This document shows, one piece after another, positions 28,142-39,056 of a stretch of 64,000 nucleotides of DNA. Positions within the stretch are counted from its first letter, which is position 1; each line of letters begins with the position of its first letter. The DNA lies in the NCBI GenBank assembly GCA_014190155.1, contig BJFY01000003.1:62001-126000 (forward strand). The letters run 5' to 3'. Under the pieces are notes generated by a model. The model saw only the letters and a program-made list of their open reading frames with translations, was not told the origin of the DNA and searched no databases. Position numbers and translations under genes: made by a program. This DNA comes from Actinomycetes bacterium (lineage in GTDB: Bacteria > Actinomycetota > Actinomycetes > Nanopelagicales > Nanopelagicaceae).

Positions 28142-28159
28142 AGCGCAATCTTAGGGCAG

Positions 28160-29710
28160 TTATGCATGTGAGAAATGTCGAACACCGGTAAAAAACATTG
28201 CAATTCCGGCTTTCTGCGCAGCCGCAATTACCGCTTCATCGCGAACGCTGCCGCCCGGTTGTACGACTGCGGTAACTCCAGCTTCAATTAATATTTGTAG
28301 ACCATCTGCAAATGGAAAAAATGCATCGCTCGCGGCTACCGAATTTTTTACACGATCTCCAGCGCGCGTTACTGCTAAACCGCAAGAATCAACGCGATTT
28401 ACCTGACCCATTCCAATTCCTACGGATGCACCTGCCTTAGCAAGCAGAATTGCGTTGCTCTTTACGGAACGAATTGCCCGCCAAGCAAATTCTAAATCAG
28501 CTTTTATTGTTTCCGAAATAGCACCACCGGAAACTTGCTTCCAATTCGAAAATGAATCACCCGAAGTATCTGTTGCATCCGTAGTCTGTATTAATAACCC
28601 ACCTAGAATTGGGCGAAGTTCAAGTTCTGGGCGCACATATTTACTCGCTTTTAAAATTCGGATTGAGGGTTTCTTCGAAAGAATTTCTACTGAACCAATC
28701 TCATATGAAGGCGCGATTACAACTTCTGTAAAAATTTCGGAGAGTGCAGTCGCCATTTCTATGGAAATTTCACGGTTTGCGGCAACTACGCCACCAAATG
28801 CAGAGATTGAATCGCAGGCGTGAGCTTTTAAATATGCGTCAGCAATGTTCTTTCCGATAGCAACTCCACATGGATTGGCATGTTTAATTATTGCTACGCA
28901 AGGTTCGCTCTGGTCCCACGCCGTACGCAAAGCTGCATCTGCATCGGTGAAGTTATTAAATGACATCGCTTTGCCGTGTATCTGTTCAGTAGCAGCCAAA
29001 CCAGAAGCTTGGTTAGCAGTTGCATAAAAAGCAGCGCTCTGGTGCGGGTTTTCACCATAACGAAGATCGTTAACTTTGTGCCAGACTCGGCCGGTCCATT
29101 CTGGTAATCCTTCTGAATCAGTAAATTGTGAAAGCCACTCTGAAATTGCAATGTCATACTCACCGGTTCGACGATACGTCTCTAACGCTAATTGTCGGCG
29201 TTCGTTTATTGTGAAGCCGCCACTTTCCAGCGCCGAATAGAGTGTTTGATATTGCGAAGGATCCGAAATAACGGCGACGCTATTATGATTTTTGGCAGCA
29301 CCCCGCAACATTGAAGGGCCGCCAATATCAATCTGCTCTATACATTCCTCGAATGCTGCGCCAGATTCAATGGTTTGGGTAAACGGATATAAATTAATAA
29401 CAACTAAATCAAAAGCCTCAATATTTTGGGCTTCGAGTTGGGCTAGATGGTCGCGATTAGATTGATCTGCTAACAATCCGGCATGAATTCTTGGATGTAG
29501 TGTTTTTACCCGACCATCTAACATCTCTGGAAACTTTGTATAGTCCTCAACTGTCGTAACTGGAATCCCAGCGTCTAATAATTTCTTTGCGGTAGAGCCA
29601 GTTGAGAGTATGAGAACGCCAGCTTTATTAAGCGCATTAGCTAATTCAATTAAATCAGTTTTGTCATAAACGCTAACCAGCGCTCTGCGAATTGGTTTAC
29701 GTGTAGACAC
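28160..29710 (-). CDS. purH: Bifunctional AICAR transformylase / IMP cyclohydrolase
   Basis: A 516-residue enzyme catalysing the last two steps of IMP synthesis. The N-terminal 200 residues are the cyclohydrolase domain ([33 protein letters not shown]). The rest is the formyltransferase domain with [12 protein letters not shown], the catalytic [11 protein letters not shown] and the C-terminal DAFFPFADG. Length is normal. It sits 20 bases after purN and 18 bases before folD, forming a purine/one-carbon operon. Confidence 0.96.
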   Translation of the reverse strand: MSTRKPIRRALVSVYDKTDLIELANALNKAGVLILSTGSTAKKLLDAGIPVTTVEDYTKFPEMLDGRVKTLHPRIHAGLLADQSNRDHLAQLEAQNIEAFDLVVINLYPFTQTIESGAAFEECIEQIDIGGPSMLRGAAKNHNSVAVISDPSQYQTLYSALESGGFTINERRQLALETYRRTGEYDIAISEWLSQFTDSEGLPEWTGRVWHKVNDLRYGENPHQSAAFYATANQASGLAATEQIHGKAMSFNNFTDADAALRTAWDQSEPCVAIIKHANPCGVAIGKNIADAYLKAHACDSISAFGGVVAANREISIEMATALSEIFTEVVIAPSYEIGSVEILSKKPSIRILKASKYVRPELELRPILGGLLIQTTDATDTSGDSFSNWKQVSGGAISETIKADLEFAWRAIRSVKSNAILLAKAGASVGIGMGQVNRVDSCGLAVTRAGDRVKNSVAASDAFFPFADGLQILIEAGVTAVVQPGGSVRDEAVIAAAQKAGIAMFFTGVRHFSHA

Positions 29711-29730
29711 CTAGTTCTCCTGTAAATTCT

Positions 29731-30294
29731 TTAGTGCTTATCAGCCAGCAAAGCAGAAACCGTCTCAACAATGAGCGCTCGTTCGGCAATCTTAATGCGT
29801 TCGTGAAGAGTTTCTTCACTATCGTTTGGATAAATTGGCATCGGGATTTGCCCAATAATTGGACCAGTATCCATCCCGGCATCAATCCAATGCACGGTGC
29901 ATCCCGTTTCGGTTACCCCAGCTGCTAACGCATCCCGGACTGCATGTGCGCCTGGGAATGCGGGCAATAGTGATGGGTGTGAATTTATGCAATCAAATCT
30001 TGAAACGAATTCAAGTGACAATATCCGCATAAAACCAGCGCTTACTACTAAATCTGGTTTCAATTTATTTACTAGTTCTAATAACTTTCCATCCCAATCA
30101 GATCTATCTTTTGCAAGCGGTAAATAAAAGTTTGTAATGTCGTACTTTCGAGCACGTTCTAAAACTTGCGATTGTCTATCTGAGATTATTGCGGAAATCT
30201 CGCAATCCAATTCGTTCCGTTCAGCCGCATCTATTAGCGCTTGGGCCAGCGTGCCACTCCCGGAGGCCAGAATGACAATCGAATGTTCAGCCAT
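29731..30294 (-). CDS. purN: Phosphoribosylglycinamide formyltransferase
   Basis: A 187-residue 10-formyl-THF-dependent GAR transformylase. It starts with IVILASGSGTLAQALIDAA (phosphate-binding loop) and has the catalytic set SAGFMRIL, INSHPSLLPAFPG with the active-site His, and HWIDAGMDTGPII with the catalytic Asp. I use ATG 30294, giving an 8-base overlap with the upstream membrane-protein gene. The frame extends seven codons further to 30315 inside that gene without need. Confidence 0.95.
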   Translation of the reverse strand: MAEHSIVILASGSGTLAQALIDAAERNELDCEISAIISDRQSQVLERARKYDITNFYLPLAKDRSDWDGKLLELVNKLKPDLVVSAGFMRILSLEFVSRFDCINSHPSLLPAFPGAHAVRDALAAGVTETGCTVHWIDAGMDTGPIIGQIPMPIYPNDSEETLHERIKIAERALIVETVSALLADKH

Positions 30295-31381
30295 TGATTT
30301 TCTTTCGCTTTTCAATTACGCGGGTAATCCCAACTCCGATAGCGAATTCACCAGTCATAACTAATGGAAACTGCCATAACGAAAGCCCTACGTTTGAAAG
30401 GTTTCGATTGAGCAGGGCACCGCTTGCAAGGATTGAAATTATTGTTGATAAAAGTGCTACCGAACTGATTAATGAGATTTTATACTTCGAACTACCGGAT
30501 TTGCTAGCCCAAAATCCAAAAAAGATTGGTAGTAGCGCACCAAGCATTGCGATTGGAAATACATTTACTGGCAGTGCACCGAGTAGTGGAATTGCTGGGA
30601 TCTCAGAGAGTTTATGAATTAGCGGATGAATTAATGAACCATTCCCGATGTGAAAACCGGCACCGATAATATAACCAACTGCAGCAAAGGCGACATTTGG
30701 AATATAGAGAATTTGTATTATTAATAAAGCAAATCCACCGAAAATTCCAGGTTGGATTACGGTGCTTAATTGATTTACCACGTTTAAATGGAGCAGAATT
30801 GACACGCTAAGCACAATTGCGCCAATCCCCCAAATAGTTAAAATTCCCACTAACGAAGTGCGCATAGTTTTTTTCCAGAAAAAATTTGTTATTTTCCCAG
30901 GCTCGAGTTCCGTTGTAAAAAAAGAAATAAGCCAAGATAATGTAAAAACTATTGGAAACGCTAAATACCAATGAATTCTGATGGAGCTGCTGCTTGTAAC
31001 GGCTGCGGCGATGGTTGCAATTACTGAGTAACAGAGTGCAAAACTAAAAATTACTTGGCGAATTACATGGTTTTGGGTTGGTTGAATTTTTTCAATGCTG
31101 CGGCGGAACCCAACTCGGATTGCTAGAAATGGAAACAACATCGCACCGATTGGAAGATAAGTTAGTAATCCAGTTCCAGCACCACTTTGCGGAGTTACAT
31201 TAAATGGAATGTGATGAGCGGATAACCAGAGCCAGACTGCGGCTTTAATTGGATCGCTAGTTTGTCCGGTCGCACTTCCCGCAGTTGCCCAACCAATCAA
31301 AGATAAAAACGCTAACGGAAGTCCAAAAAGTGTTGCGCTCCGCAGGGATTGCTGAAAGCAAACCTGCAGAACTCGTTTCAC
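30287..31381 (-). CDS. perM: PerM/DUF6350-type polytopic membrane protein
   Basis: A 364-residue very hydrophobic protein with roughly nine to ten transmembrane segments, starting with a basic N-terminus and SATLFGLPLAFLSLIGWATAG. Sequence motifs are few, so the call rests mainly on topology and position. In actinobacteria the gene between sucD and purN is typically DUF6350/PerM, a membrane protein linked to cell division and stress survival in mycobacteria. It begins two bases after the sucD stop. Confidence 0.72.
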   Translation of the reverse strand: MKRVLQVCFQQSLRSATLFGLPLAFLSLIGWATAGSATGQTSDPIKAAVWLWLSAHHIPFNVTPQSGAGTGLLTYLPIGAMLFPFLAIRVGFRRSIEKIQPTQNHVIRQVIFSFALCYSVIATIAAAVTSSSSIRIHWYLAFPIVFTLSWLISFFTTELEPGKITNFFWKKTMRTSLVGILTIWGIGAIVLSVSILLHLNVVNQLSTVIQPGIFGGFALLIIQILYIPNVAFAAVGYIIGAGFHIGNGSLIHPLIHKLSEIPAIPLLGALPVNVFPIAMLGALLPIFFGFWASKSGSSKYKISLISSVALLSTIISILASGALLNRNLSNVGLSLWQFPLVMTGEFAIGVGITRVIEKRKKING

Positions 31382-31382
31382 A

Positions 31383-32264
31383 TTAGCCCTTCAAAATAGT
31401 GCGCATAATCGCTGCAGTTTCACTTGGTGTCTCGCCAACTTTTACACCAGCGGCTTCCAGCGCATCTTTCTTTCCGGCTGCCGTGCCGGAAGATCCAGAG
31501 ACAATTGCGCCAGCATGTCCCATTGTCTTTCCTTCTGGGGCGGTAAATCCAGCGACATACCCAACAACTGGCTTAGTTACATATTCTTTTATAAATGCGG
31601 CAGCTCGCTCTTCCGCATCGCCGCCAATTTCGCCAATCATCACGATAGCTTCGGTTTCTGGATCATCTTGGAATGCACGTAAGCAGTCGATATGAGTTGT
31701 GCCAATAATTGGGTCGCCACCAATTCCAACTGCGGTTGTGAAACCAAAATCTCTAAGTTCGTACATCATTTGGTATGTAAGGGTCCCAGATTTAGAAACT
31801 AAACCAATTTTTCCACGGCCAGTTATATCGGATGGAATAATTCCAACATTAGAAAGCCCTGGGCTAATTAAGCCCGGACAGTTTGGCCCGATTAATCGAG
31901 TTGTACCTTTGCTCTGGGCATAAGCGAAAAATGCAGCTGTGTCATGTACTGGAATTCCCTCAGTGATCACAACAACCAACGAAATTTTTGCATCAACTGC
32001 ATCAATTACTGCAGCTTTTGCAAACTTTGGTGGCACGAAAAGAACGGACGCATTTGCCCCAGTTGCTGCTACAGCTTCTACAACTGAATTAAAAACTGGA
32101 AGTACAGTGCCATCAATATCAACGGATTGGCCACCTTTGCCTGGAGTTACACCGCCAAGAATTTTTGTACCAGAAGCCAACATGCGTTTAGTGTGCTTAG
32201 TACCTTCGGAGCCGGTCATTCCTTGCACAATAATTTTGCTCTCTTTATTTAAAAAAATTGCCAT
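31383..32264 (-). CDS. sucD: Succinyl-CoA synthetase alpha subunit
   Basis: A 293-residue CoA-binding subunit. It shows the N-terminal [19 protein letters not shown], the CoA-binding Rossmann region, [22 protein letters not shown] and the phosphorylated His in [15 protein letters not shown]. With SucC it converts succinyl-CoA to succinate with formation of a nucleoside triphosphate. The ATG overlaps the sucC stop by one base (TAATG). Confidence 0.97.
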   Translation of the reverse strand: MAIFLNKESKIIVQGMTGSEGTKHTKRMLASGTKILGGVTPGKGGQSVDIDGTVLPVFNSVVEAVAATGANASVLFVPPKFAKAAVIDAVDAKISLVVVITEGIPVHDTAAFFAYAQSKGTTRLIGPNCPGLISPGLSNVGIIPSDITGRGKIGLVSKSGTLTYQMMYELRDFGFTTAVGIGGDPIIGTTHIDCLRAFQDDPETEAIVMIGEIGGDAEERAAAFIKEYVTKPVVGYVAGFTAPEGKTMGHAGAIVSGSSGTAAGKKDALEAAGVKVGETPSETAAIMRTILKG

Positions 32265-33427
32265 TACTTAGCTGCCAATTCTGCAGCGCGACTTGCAGCG
32301 CCATCCATAGTGTCGAGTTGTTCTACTAATGGGTGTGCTGCCGCGTTCAAAATTCTGCGGCCTTCAATAACATTGTTACCATCTAACCGAACCACAATTG
32401 GTTTTGTCGCTTTTGCACCTAACATTTCTAGGGCCTGTACGATTCCATTCGCTACCGCATCACAAGCAGTGATGCCACCAAATACATTTACAAATACGCT
32501 TTTAACAGCAAGGTCGCCAAGAACTATCGAAAGGCCATCTGCCATAACTTGAGCAGAAGCGCCTCCGCCAATATCTAAGAAGTTAGCTGGTTTAACACCC
32601 CCAAATTTCTCGCCAGCATAAGCAACCACATCGAGTGTGCTCATAACTAACCCAGCACCATTTCCGATGATGCCTACTTCGCCATCAAGTTTTACATAGT
32701 TCAAGTCTTTAGCTTTAGCGAGCGCTTCTAACGGATCGGCAGCATCGTGATCTACTAACGCTTCATGGTCGGCATGACGGAAAATCGCATTATCATCTAA
32801 AGTAACTTTTCCATCTAGCGCAATTATTTTTCCATCTGAGGTTTTAACTAGTGGATTTACCTCAACCAGAGTTGCATCTTCAGCTACAAAAGTCTTCCAG
32901 AGCGTTACTAATACCTCGGCCACTGCCTTATCAACATCGGGGCCAAACCCACCTTTGCGCACGATCTCCAGTGCAAGTTCGGTTGATATTCCAACGTTTG
33001 GATCTATATTAACTTTGGCTAATTTCTCCGGCGTATTATGCGCAACTTCTTCGATTTCCATGCCACCAGATACTGAAGCCATTACTAAAAACGATCGGTT
33101 TGCTCGATCTAAAAGAATAGCTAAGTAATATTCGCTTTCAATTGGCGCAGCTTCTGCAATCATCACTTTATGAACGATATGACCTTTAATATCCATACCA
33201 AGGATTACTTTTGCTTTTTCGCGCGCAGCTTCGGCGTTCTCAGCAAGTTTGACTCCACCCGCCTTGCCGCGGCCGCCGACTTTAACTTGAGCTTTTACAA
33301 CGGTTTGACCACCCATTGACTGCGCAGCTGTGAAGGCTGCTTCGGGAGTTGTGGCTACTGCTCCTTTGAGAACTGGCACGCCATGCGCTTCAAATAAATC
33401 TCGTGCCTGATACTCAAATAGATCCAT
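32264..33427 (-). CDS. sucC: Succinyl-CoA synthetase beta subunit
   Basis: A 387-residue ATP-grasp subunit with [39 protein letters not shown], the metal site [12 protein letters not shown] and the C-terminal CoA-ligase domain ([26 protein letters not shown]). It overlaps the small mutase subunit gene upstream by 14 bases. The enzyme that consumes succinyl-CoA is therefore translated directly after the cobalamin subunit of the mutase predicted to produce it. Confidence 0.97.
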   Translation of the reverse strand: MDLFEYQARDLFEAHGVPVLKGAVATTPEAAFTAAQSMGGQTVVKAQVKVGGRGKAGGVKLAENAEAAREKAKVILGMDIKGHIVHKVMIAEAAPIESEYYLAILLDRANRSFLVMASVSGGMEIEEVAHNTPEKLAKVNIDPNVGISTELALEIVRKGGFGPDVDKAVAEVLVTLWKTFVAEDATLVEVNPLVKTSDGKIIALDGKVTLDDNAIFRHADHEALVDHDAADPLEALAKAKDLNYVKLDGEVGIIGNGAGLVMSTLDVVAYAGEKFGGVKPANFLDIGGGASAQVMADGLSIVLGDLAVKSVFVNVFGGITACDAVANGIVQALEMLGAKATKPIVVRLDGNNVIEGRRILNAAAHPLVEQLDTMDGAASRAAELAAK

Positions 33428-33836
33428 GCACAGCTCCTTTTAACCATTTTACGATTTCTTCAGTTGGTGCACCGGGTGTAAATATTTCTGAAACGCCCAT
33501 ATCCTTTAAAGATTTTATATCAGCATCCGGAATGATTCCGCCACCGAATAAAACTATGTCATCAGCTTTTTCACTCTTTAATAATTCAATTATTCTGGCA
33601 AATAGTGACATGTGTGCACCAGAGAGAATTGAAAGTCCAATTGCATCGGCATCTTCTTGAACCGCAGTGCTAACAATTTGTTCAGGGGTTTGATGTAAAC
33701 CGGTGTAAATAACTTCACAACCAGCATCTCGCAAAGCGCGTGCCACGACTTTGGCACCGCGATCATGGCCATCTAAACCTGGTTTTGCGACGACCACCCG
33801 GATTGGTGAATTCTTAGCGGCGTCGGACACGCTCAT
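33414..33836 (-). CDS. Cobalamin-binding small subunit of acyl-CoA mutase
   Basis: A 140-residue stand-alone B12-binding domain. [19 protein letters not shown] contains the DxHxxG motif whose His ligates cobalt, followed by the downstream SILSGAHM and [12 protein letters not shown] elements. The domain corresponds to the C-terminal part of fused methylmalonyl-CoA mutases and to the small subunit of two-component mutases such as isobutyryl-CoA mutase. Its partner is most likely the large subunit at 19586-21148, since no other is in the window. It overlaps pcrA by 4 bp upstream and sucC by 14 bp downstream. Confidence 0.92.
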   Translation of the reverse strand: MSVSDAAKNSPIRVVVAKPGLDGHDRGAKVVARALRDAGCEVIYTGLHQTPEQIVSTAVQEDADAIGLSILSGAHMSLFARIIELLKSEKADDIVLFGGGIIPDADIKSLKDMGVSEIFTPGAPTEEIVKWLKGAVHGSI

Positions 33837-36055
33837 AACTTACCTACTGGCGCATAACGGAGCAATAACCGTTTCTCACCATAACCACCAAAATCAATCG
33901 TAGCTTCGGCTTTATCGCCCTCGCCTGAGATGGTTATCACAGTCCCTAAACCGAATGTGTCATGAGTGACTCGATCGCCCGGATTTAAATCCATTACAAC
34001 AGATTTCTTACCGGTTGGGCGAGGCGGTGGAGTTGATAAGAATTTCTTAGTTCTAGTAGTTGTAAAAGTCTTTTCGGGAGTTTGGTTCCATTTAATAATT
34101 GATTCTGGAATTTCATCAATAAAGCGTGATGCTGGGTTGTAATTCGGCGCACCCCAGGCAGATCGATACTCAGCGCGCGACAAATATAAATGCTGGCGAG
34201 CTCTAGTTAAGCCAACGTATGCAAGTCGACGTTCTTCTTCTAATTCTTTCTTATCACCGAGCGATCTTGAGTGCGGAAAAATTCCTTCTTCCATTCCCGT
34301 AAGAAATACGGTCGGGAACTCTAAGCCTTTTGCAGTATGAAGAGTCATCAGGGTTACAACGCCACCATGTTCAGCGCCATCGGGTATTTGATCAGAGTCG
34401 GAAACCAACGCAACATCTTCGAGAAACCCAGCCAGTGAAATTACTTCACCTTCATCGACTTCACTCTCTTCATATTCTTCCGCTACAGCTACTAATTCTT
34501 CTAAGTTTTCAACTCTTCCTTCATCTTGTGGGTCACCACTATTTTTTAGCTCATCTAACATTCCAGATTGTTCTAAAACTGCTGCGGCAATTACGGAAGG
34601 TTTTGTATTTACTTCAACCAAAACTTGGAGCGCGGTGATTAGCGATACGAATGAATTTATCGCAGAAGTGGCTCGTGCCGGCAGATCCGCTTCCGAGATG
34701 CGGATCAGCGCGTTCCAAAAAGGTATGCCTTCACCCTTCATGATTTCATCCGCGCCATTCAGAGCCCGATCGCCAATCCCGCGTTTTGGAGTATTAATGA
34801 TTCTGCGAAGTGAAACTTCATCGCTTGGGTTTTGCAGAACTTTCAAATATCCCAATAAATCCTTAACTTCTTTCCGCTCATAAAATCGCACACCACCAAC
34901 AACTTTATATGGAATGGTGGCTCGCATAAAGACTTCTTCAAATACTCGAGATTGTGCGTTAGTTCGGTAAAAAATTGCAGTATCACCAGGATTTGAAATT
35001 CCTTCGCGTTGTAATCTAAATATTTCATCGCGGACAAAACCAGCTTCGTCATGCTCATCTTCAGCAATGTAACCAGTAAGAAACGCACCAGTTCCTGCTT
35101 CGGACCAAAGATTTTTCTCTTTCCGAGATTCGTTCTTAGAAATTACCGCATTGGCTGCGGTGAGAATATTTTGCGTCGACCGATAATTTTGTTCTAACAA
35201 AATTGTGGTTGCATTCGGATAATCCGCTTCGAATTGTAAAATGTTTCGAATCGTTGCACCACGAAAACCGTAGATAGATTGATCCGCATCACCCACTACG
35301 CAGAGTTCGGCTGGTGGCACTCCTTCTAATTCATTACCTACCAATTCACGGATAAGCGCATATTGGGCATGGTTGGTATCTTGGTATTCATCAATGAGGA
35401 CATGTTTAAATCGATTTCGATATCGGAGTTTTGCATCTGGGAACCGGCGGAGCACATCTACGGTGCGTGCAATTAGATCATCGAAATCCATAGAGTTTGC
35501 ATCTACAAGACGTCTTTGGTAAACCGCATAAACTTCGGCGACAACTTGTTCAAATGCATTGTTAGTGCCGCTTGCAAAATCCGTTGGTCCGATCAATTCA
35601 TTTTTTGCATTAGAAATAACCACTTGCACTGCTCGTGGTGCGTACCGCTTTGGATCTAAATTCATATCCCGTAAAGCTAATGTAATTAACCGCAAACTAT
35701 CGGACTGGTCATAAATGGTAAATGAGTTGGCGAATCCAATTCGTGTTGCTTCTTGCCGCAGAATTCGCACGCACGCTGAGTGAAAGGTGGAGACCCACAT
35801 TGCGCGAGCGCGATCGCCGATAAGTTCGGCTACTCGTTCTTTCATCTCGCCAGCAGCTTTATTTGTAAATGTAATTGCAAGAATTTCGAATGGCGCTACG
35901 TTGCGCGCTGCCATCAAATACGCAATCCGTCTAGTTAAAACCCGAGTTTTGCCTGATCCTGCACCAGCAATTACCAAGAGCGGGCCACCTTGATGTTTCA
36001 CAGCTGCTTGCTGCGGCGGATTTAGCCCTTCAAGTAATTGCTCAGAACTTGGCAC
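33833..36055 (-). CDS. pcrA: ATP-dependent DNA helicase PcrA/UvrD
   Basis: A superfamily 1A helicase of about 740 residues for repair and removal of stalled complexes. The ordered motifs are LNPPQQAAV (Q-motif), [72 protein letters not shown] and [12 protein letters not shown]. The C-terminal [12 protein letters not shown] region is a Tudor-like tail. The start is uncertain. GTG 36055 gives a family-like N-terminus and has TAGACT exactly 7 bases upstream, while the ORF can be extended to 36181, across the start of the divergent deacetylase gene. Confidence 0.93.
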   Translation of the reverse strand: MPSSEQLLEGLNPPQQAAVKHQGGPLLVIAGAGSGKTRVLTRRIAYLMAARNVAPFEILAITFTNKAAGEMKERVAELIGDRARAMWVSTFHSACVRILRQEATRIGFANSFTIYDQSDSLRLITLALRDMNLDPKRYAPRAVQVVISNAKNELIGPTDFASGTNNAFEQVVAEVYAVYQRRLVDANSMDFDDLIARTVDVLRRFPDAKLRYRNRFKHVLIDEYQDTNHAQYALIRELVGNELEGVPPAELCVVGDADQSIYGFRGATIRNILQFEADYPNATTILLEQNYRSTQNILTAANAVISKNESRKEKNLWSEAGTGAFLTGYIAEDEHDEAGFVRDEIFRLQREGISNPGDTAIFYRTNAQSRVFEEVFMRATIPYKVVGGVRFYERKEVKDLLGYLKVLQNPSDEVSLRRIINTPKRGIGDRALNGADEIMKGEGIPFWNALIRISEADLPARATSAINSFVSLITALQVLVEVNTKPSVIAAAVLEQSGMLDELKNSGDPQDEGRVENLEELVAVAEEYEESEVDEGEVISLAGFLEDVALVSDSDQIPDGAEHGGVVTLMTLHTAKGLEFPTVFLTGMEEGIFPHSRSLGDKKELEEERRLAYVGLTRARQHLYLSRAEYRSAWGAPNYNPASRFIDEIPESIIKWNQTPEKTFTTTRTKKFLSTPPPRPTGKKSVVMDLNPGDRVTHDTFGLGTVITISGEGDKAEATIDFGGYGEKRLLLRYAPVGKL

Positions 36056-36062
36056 AAACGGG

Positions 36063-36068
36063 AGTCTA
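36063..36068 (-). promoter_or_regulatory. -10 element for leaderless pcrA
   Basis: On the - strand TAGACT is followed by 7 bases and the GTG at 36055, with no Shine-Dalgarno sequence between them. It is part of a larger GAGTC...GACTC inverted arrangement in the short divergent gap. Confidence 0.45.
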
Positions 36069-36118
36069 GCGGCGGGCGCTGATATGACTCTGCTCCATTC
36101 CTCTGAGAGGATTCGCAA

Positions 36119-36850
36119 ATGATTATTGCAACTCCGCTGCCAGATAATGAAATCCAGAAAATCCTGGTAGTCACTGCACATCCAGACGATTGTGATTTTG
36201 GTGCTGGTGGCACCATTGCAAAATGGGTCGAAGCTGGCATAGAAGTTTCATATTGCATCTGCACTAATGGCGATCAAGGTGGCGAAGAGTCTGATGTTCC
36301 GTTAGAAGAGATGCCACTGGTTAGACAACAAGAGCAACGAAATGCTGGTGCAGCATTGGGCGTTACCGATATAACTTTCTTGAATTACCGTGATGGTTGG
36401 TTAGAGTCAACAATTCAATTACGGCGCGATATTGTGAAAGCAATCCGAATTGCAAAGCCAGATCGTATGGTTATTCAATCGCCAGAACGAAATTGGGAAA
36501 GAATTGGTGCATCACACCCTGATCATTTAGCTGCAGGAGAAGCTGCCATTCAAGCGGTCTATCCTGATGCGCGCAATCCATTTGCATTTCCAGAGTTAAA
36601 AGCTGAAGGTTTTGAACCTTGGCGCGTCAAGGAAGTTTGGGTAATGGCTTCACCAAATCCAGATTACTTTATTGATGTTACTGAAACTTTTCCAAAGAAG
36701 ATTGCAGCTTTAAAAGCCCATATTAGTCAAACTGCACATAATGCCGAGTTAGAACCAATGGTTCGTTCTTGGGGAGAGCGGAATGCCCAGGCAAATGGTT
36801 TACCTGAAGGACGAATAGCTGAAGTATTTAAGATTGTTAATACTAATTAA
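36119..36850 (+). CDS. PIG-L family (LmbE-like) deacetylase
   Basis: A 243-residue metal-dependent N-deacetylase-fold protein. VVTAHPDDCDFGAGG near residue 20 provides the His/Asp metal and catalytic residues, and GASHPDHLAAGEA supplies the third metal ligand. Relatives include MshB and Mca of mycothiol metabolism and GlcNAc-PI deacetylases, but the sequence does not fix the substrate. ATG is preceded by GAGAGG with good spacing. It is divergent from pcrA, and its 3' end overlaps the convergent cyclophilin gene by 4 bases. Confidence 0.87.
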   Translation: MIIATPLPDNEIQKILVVTAHPDDCDFGAGGTIAKWVEAGIEVSYCICTNGDQGGEESDVPLEEMPLVRQQEQRNAGAALGVTDITFLNYRDGWLESTIQLRRDIVKAIRIAKPDRMVIQSPERNWERIGASHPDHLAAGEAAIQAVYPDARNPFAFPELKAEGFEPWRVKEVWVMASPNPDYFIDVTETFPKKIAALKAHISQTAHNAELEPMVRSWGERNAQANGLPEGRIAEVFKIVNTN

Positions 36851-37503
36851 TTAATAATTACACTTTCAATTGCAATCTTAATTGCGGGAGTTCCAACAGA
36901 ACCGCCGCCTTTAACACCACCCATTCCAATAGCTTTAACAATATTTAATCCAGAAGTAATTTTTCCCCAGATCGTGTAATCAGGATCAAATTGGGTATCT
37001 TGGTAAACCAGAAAGAATTGGCTGCCATTTGTATTTGGCCCGGAATTAGCCATCGCAACTGTTCCAGCTGGGTAATTTGCTGGACCATCAACTGGCAAGT
37101 TTTCATCTGCATACGGTTGCCAAGCTGGCCCGCCAAAACCTGAAACAGTTGGGTCGCCACATTGCAAGAAATATGCACCATCATTCATCATGCGATGGCA
37201 GAGCGTGTGATTATAAAAACCGCCTTTTGCTAAAGCAGTAATCGCAGTAACTGTTAATGGCGCTAAATTATTTAGCGGTTCCACCACGATATTTCCGCAA
37301 TTAGTTACAAAAGTAATTGATTTAATAGGCTTCTTTAACAACATTTTAGGTGGCGAAACTTTTGGTGCAGCATGGGCTACTGCTTTTGTGCTTTTGCATT
37401 TGCGTTCAGTTTCTAAAATTTTTTCAACTTTACTTCCGGCAAACGAAGGCAGTGGTGTTAAAAGAAATGCAGCAATCACAGTTGCGGTAACTACTCGTTT
37501 CAT
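36847..37503 (-). CDS. Exported cyclophilin-type peptidyl-prolyl isomerase
   Basis: A 218-residue protein with a Sec signal (MKRVVTATVIAAFLLTPLPSFA-GS). The Lys-rich linker is about 35 residues, and the cyclophilin domain has FYNHTLCHRMMNDGAYFLQCGDP, NYPAGTVAMANSGPNTNGSQFF and FDPDYTIWGKITSGL. Most catalytic-site residues (H-R, Q-C-G-D, G-S-Q-F-F) are recognisable. No lipobox Cys follows the signal. I start at ATG 37503, three bases after the guaA stop, with GGGAGTGA upstream. Likely folds secreted or cell-wall proteins. Confidence 0.9.
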   Translation of the reverse strand: MKRVVTATVIAAFLLTPLPSFAGSKVEKILETERKCKSTKAVAHAAPKVSPPKMLLKKPIKSITFVTNCGNIVVEPLNNLAPLTVTAITALAKGGFYNHTLCHRMMNDGAYFLQCGDPTVSGFGGPAWQPYADENLPVDGPANYPAGTVAMANSGPNTNGSQFFLVYQDTQFDPDYTIWGKITSGLNIVKAIGMGGVKGGGSVGTPAIKIAIESVIIN

Positions 37504-37505
37504 TC

Positions 37506-39056
37506 TCACTCCCACTCAATCGTGCCAGGTGGTTTACTAGTTATATCCAGCACCACTCGGTTGACATCTTTTACTTCATTTGTAATTCTGGTTGAGATTT
37601 TTGCCAATACTTCGTAGGGAAGTCGTGACCAATCTGCTGTCATTGCATCTTCACTTGAAACTGGACGAAGCACGATTGGGTGGCCGTAAGTTCTGCCATC
37701 TCCTTGGACACCGACGCTTCGAACCTCTGCAAGCAATACAACTGGACATTGCCAAATCTCGCGATCCAGACCAGCTAAGTGTAATTCCTCGCGCACGATG
37801 AAATCCGCATCGCGCAATATTCCTAGTGAATTCTCAGTAACTTCACCAATAATCCGAATTCCTAAACCAGGTCCTGGGAAAGGTTGGCGCCAAACAATCG
37901 CTTCTGGCACCCCTAGTTCTAATCCAACTTCTCGAACTTCATCTTTAAAGAGCGCGCGTAGCGGTTCGATTAACGTAAATTGCAAATCATCGGGGAGGCC
38001 ACCAACATTGTGATGTGACTTAATGTTTGCGGTTCCAGTGCCACCACCAGATTCAACTACATCCGGATAAAGCGTTCCTTGGACTAAAAAATCCACGCTT
38101 TCTGATACCGATATTTCGCGAGCTGCACCTTCAAAAACTCTAATGAATTCCCGGCCAATAATTTTTCGTTTATTTTCTGGGTCTGTTACACCTTTTAGCG
38201 CCGCCATAAATTGCGCTTTTGCATCTACAACTTTAAGTTTTACACCGGTTGCTGCAACAAAGTCTTTTTCAACCTGTTCTGCTTCACCTTTACGAAGAAG
38301 GCCGTGATCAACAAATACGCAAGTTAATTGTGAACCAATTGCTTTTTGAACTATCGCAGCCGCGACCGCGGAATCAACACCGCCAGATAAACCACAAATT
38401 GCGTGCTTATCTCCAACCATTGCTCTTACTTTTGAAACTTCACTTTCAGCAATATTTTCCGAAGTCCATGATGGTTCACACCCAACAATATTAATCAACC
38501 AGTTTTGCAATATTGCTTGGCCGTTTTCGGAATGAAGAACTTCTGGATGGAATTGCACTCCTGATAACAACCCAGTTTCGTTTTCAAAAGCTGCAATTGG
38601 AGTTTTTGCAGTTGCGCCGATTCCACGAAATCTGGCAGGGGCGGCCACAACGCTATCTCCGTGGCTCATCCAAACGTTAAATGAATTAGGTAGCCCAGCA
38701 AGAAGTTTAGAATCATTTTTTGCATTAAAATTTGTTCGGCCATATTCCGAATTGCCAGTCTTATCTACACCGCCACCGAGCGCTTGCGCCATTGCTTGAA
38801 ATCCATAACAGATTCCGAAAATTGGAATTCCAGCTTCAAATAGAGATTTATCAATCGTAGGCGCGCCAGCTGCATATACAGATGAAGGGCCACCAGAAAG
38901 GATTATTGCTTTGGGTTTTCGGGAAACTATCTCTGCAACTGCAGTATGCGATGGAATAATTTCGCTATAAACTTTTGCTTGTCTAACTCTGCGCGCAATT
39001 AATTGGGCGTATTGCGCACCAAAATCAATAACTAATACGAGTTCGCGTTCAGCCAC
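37506..39056 (-). CDS. guaA: GMP synthase (glutamine-hydrolysing)
   Basis: A 516-residue fused GMP synthase. The N-terminal class I amidotransferase has the nucleophile in [11 protein letters not shown] and the His/Glu pair in [12 protein letters not shown]. The ATP-pyrophosphatase domain has the PP-loop [15 protein letters not shown], and the C-terminal dimerisation domain ends in [10 protein letters not shown]. It converts XMP to GMP, directly after the IMP dehydrogenase step encoded upstream. The start overlaps guaB3 by 8 bases. Confidence 0.97.
   Translation of the reverse strand: MAERELVLVIDFGAQYAQLIARRVRQAKVYSEIIPSHTAVAEIVSRKPKAIILSGGPSSVYAAGAPTIDKSLFEAGIPIFGICYGFQAMAQALGGGVDKTGNSEYGRTNFNAKNDSKLLAGLPNSFNVWMSHGDSVVAAPARFRGIGATAKTPIAAFENETGLLSGVQFHPEVLHSENGQAILQNWLINIVGCEPSWTSENIAESEVSKVRAMVGDKHAICGLSGGVDSAVAAAIVQKAIGSQLTCVFVDHGLLRKGEAEQVEKDFVAATGVKLKVVDAKAQFMAALKGVTDPENKRKIIGREFIRVFEGAAREISVSESVDFLVQGTLYPDVVESGGGTGTANIKSHHNVGGLPDDLQFTLIEPLRALFKDEVREVGLELGVPEAIVWRQPFPGPGLGIRIIGEVTENSLGILRDADFIVREELHLAGLDREIWQCPVVLLAEVRSVGVQGDGRTYGHPIVLRPVSSEDAMTADWSRLPYEVLAKISTRITNEVKDVNRVVLDITSKPPGTIEWE

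Noticed and set aside
36056-36181. N-terminal extension of PcrA to 36181
   Set aside because: The extra 42 residues have no family resemblance, and their DNA covers the ribosome site and start of the divergent deacetylase gene.
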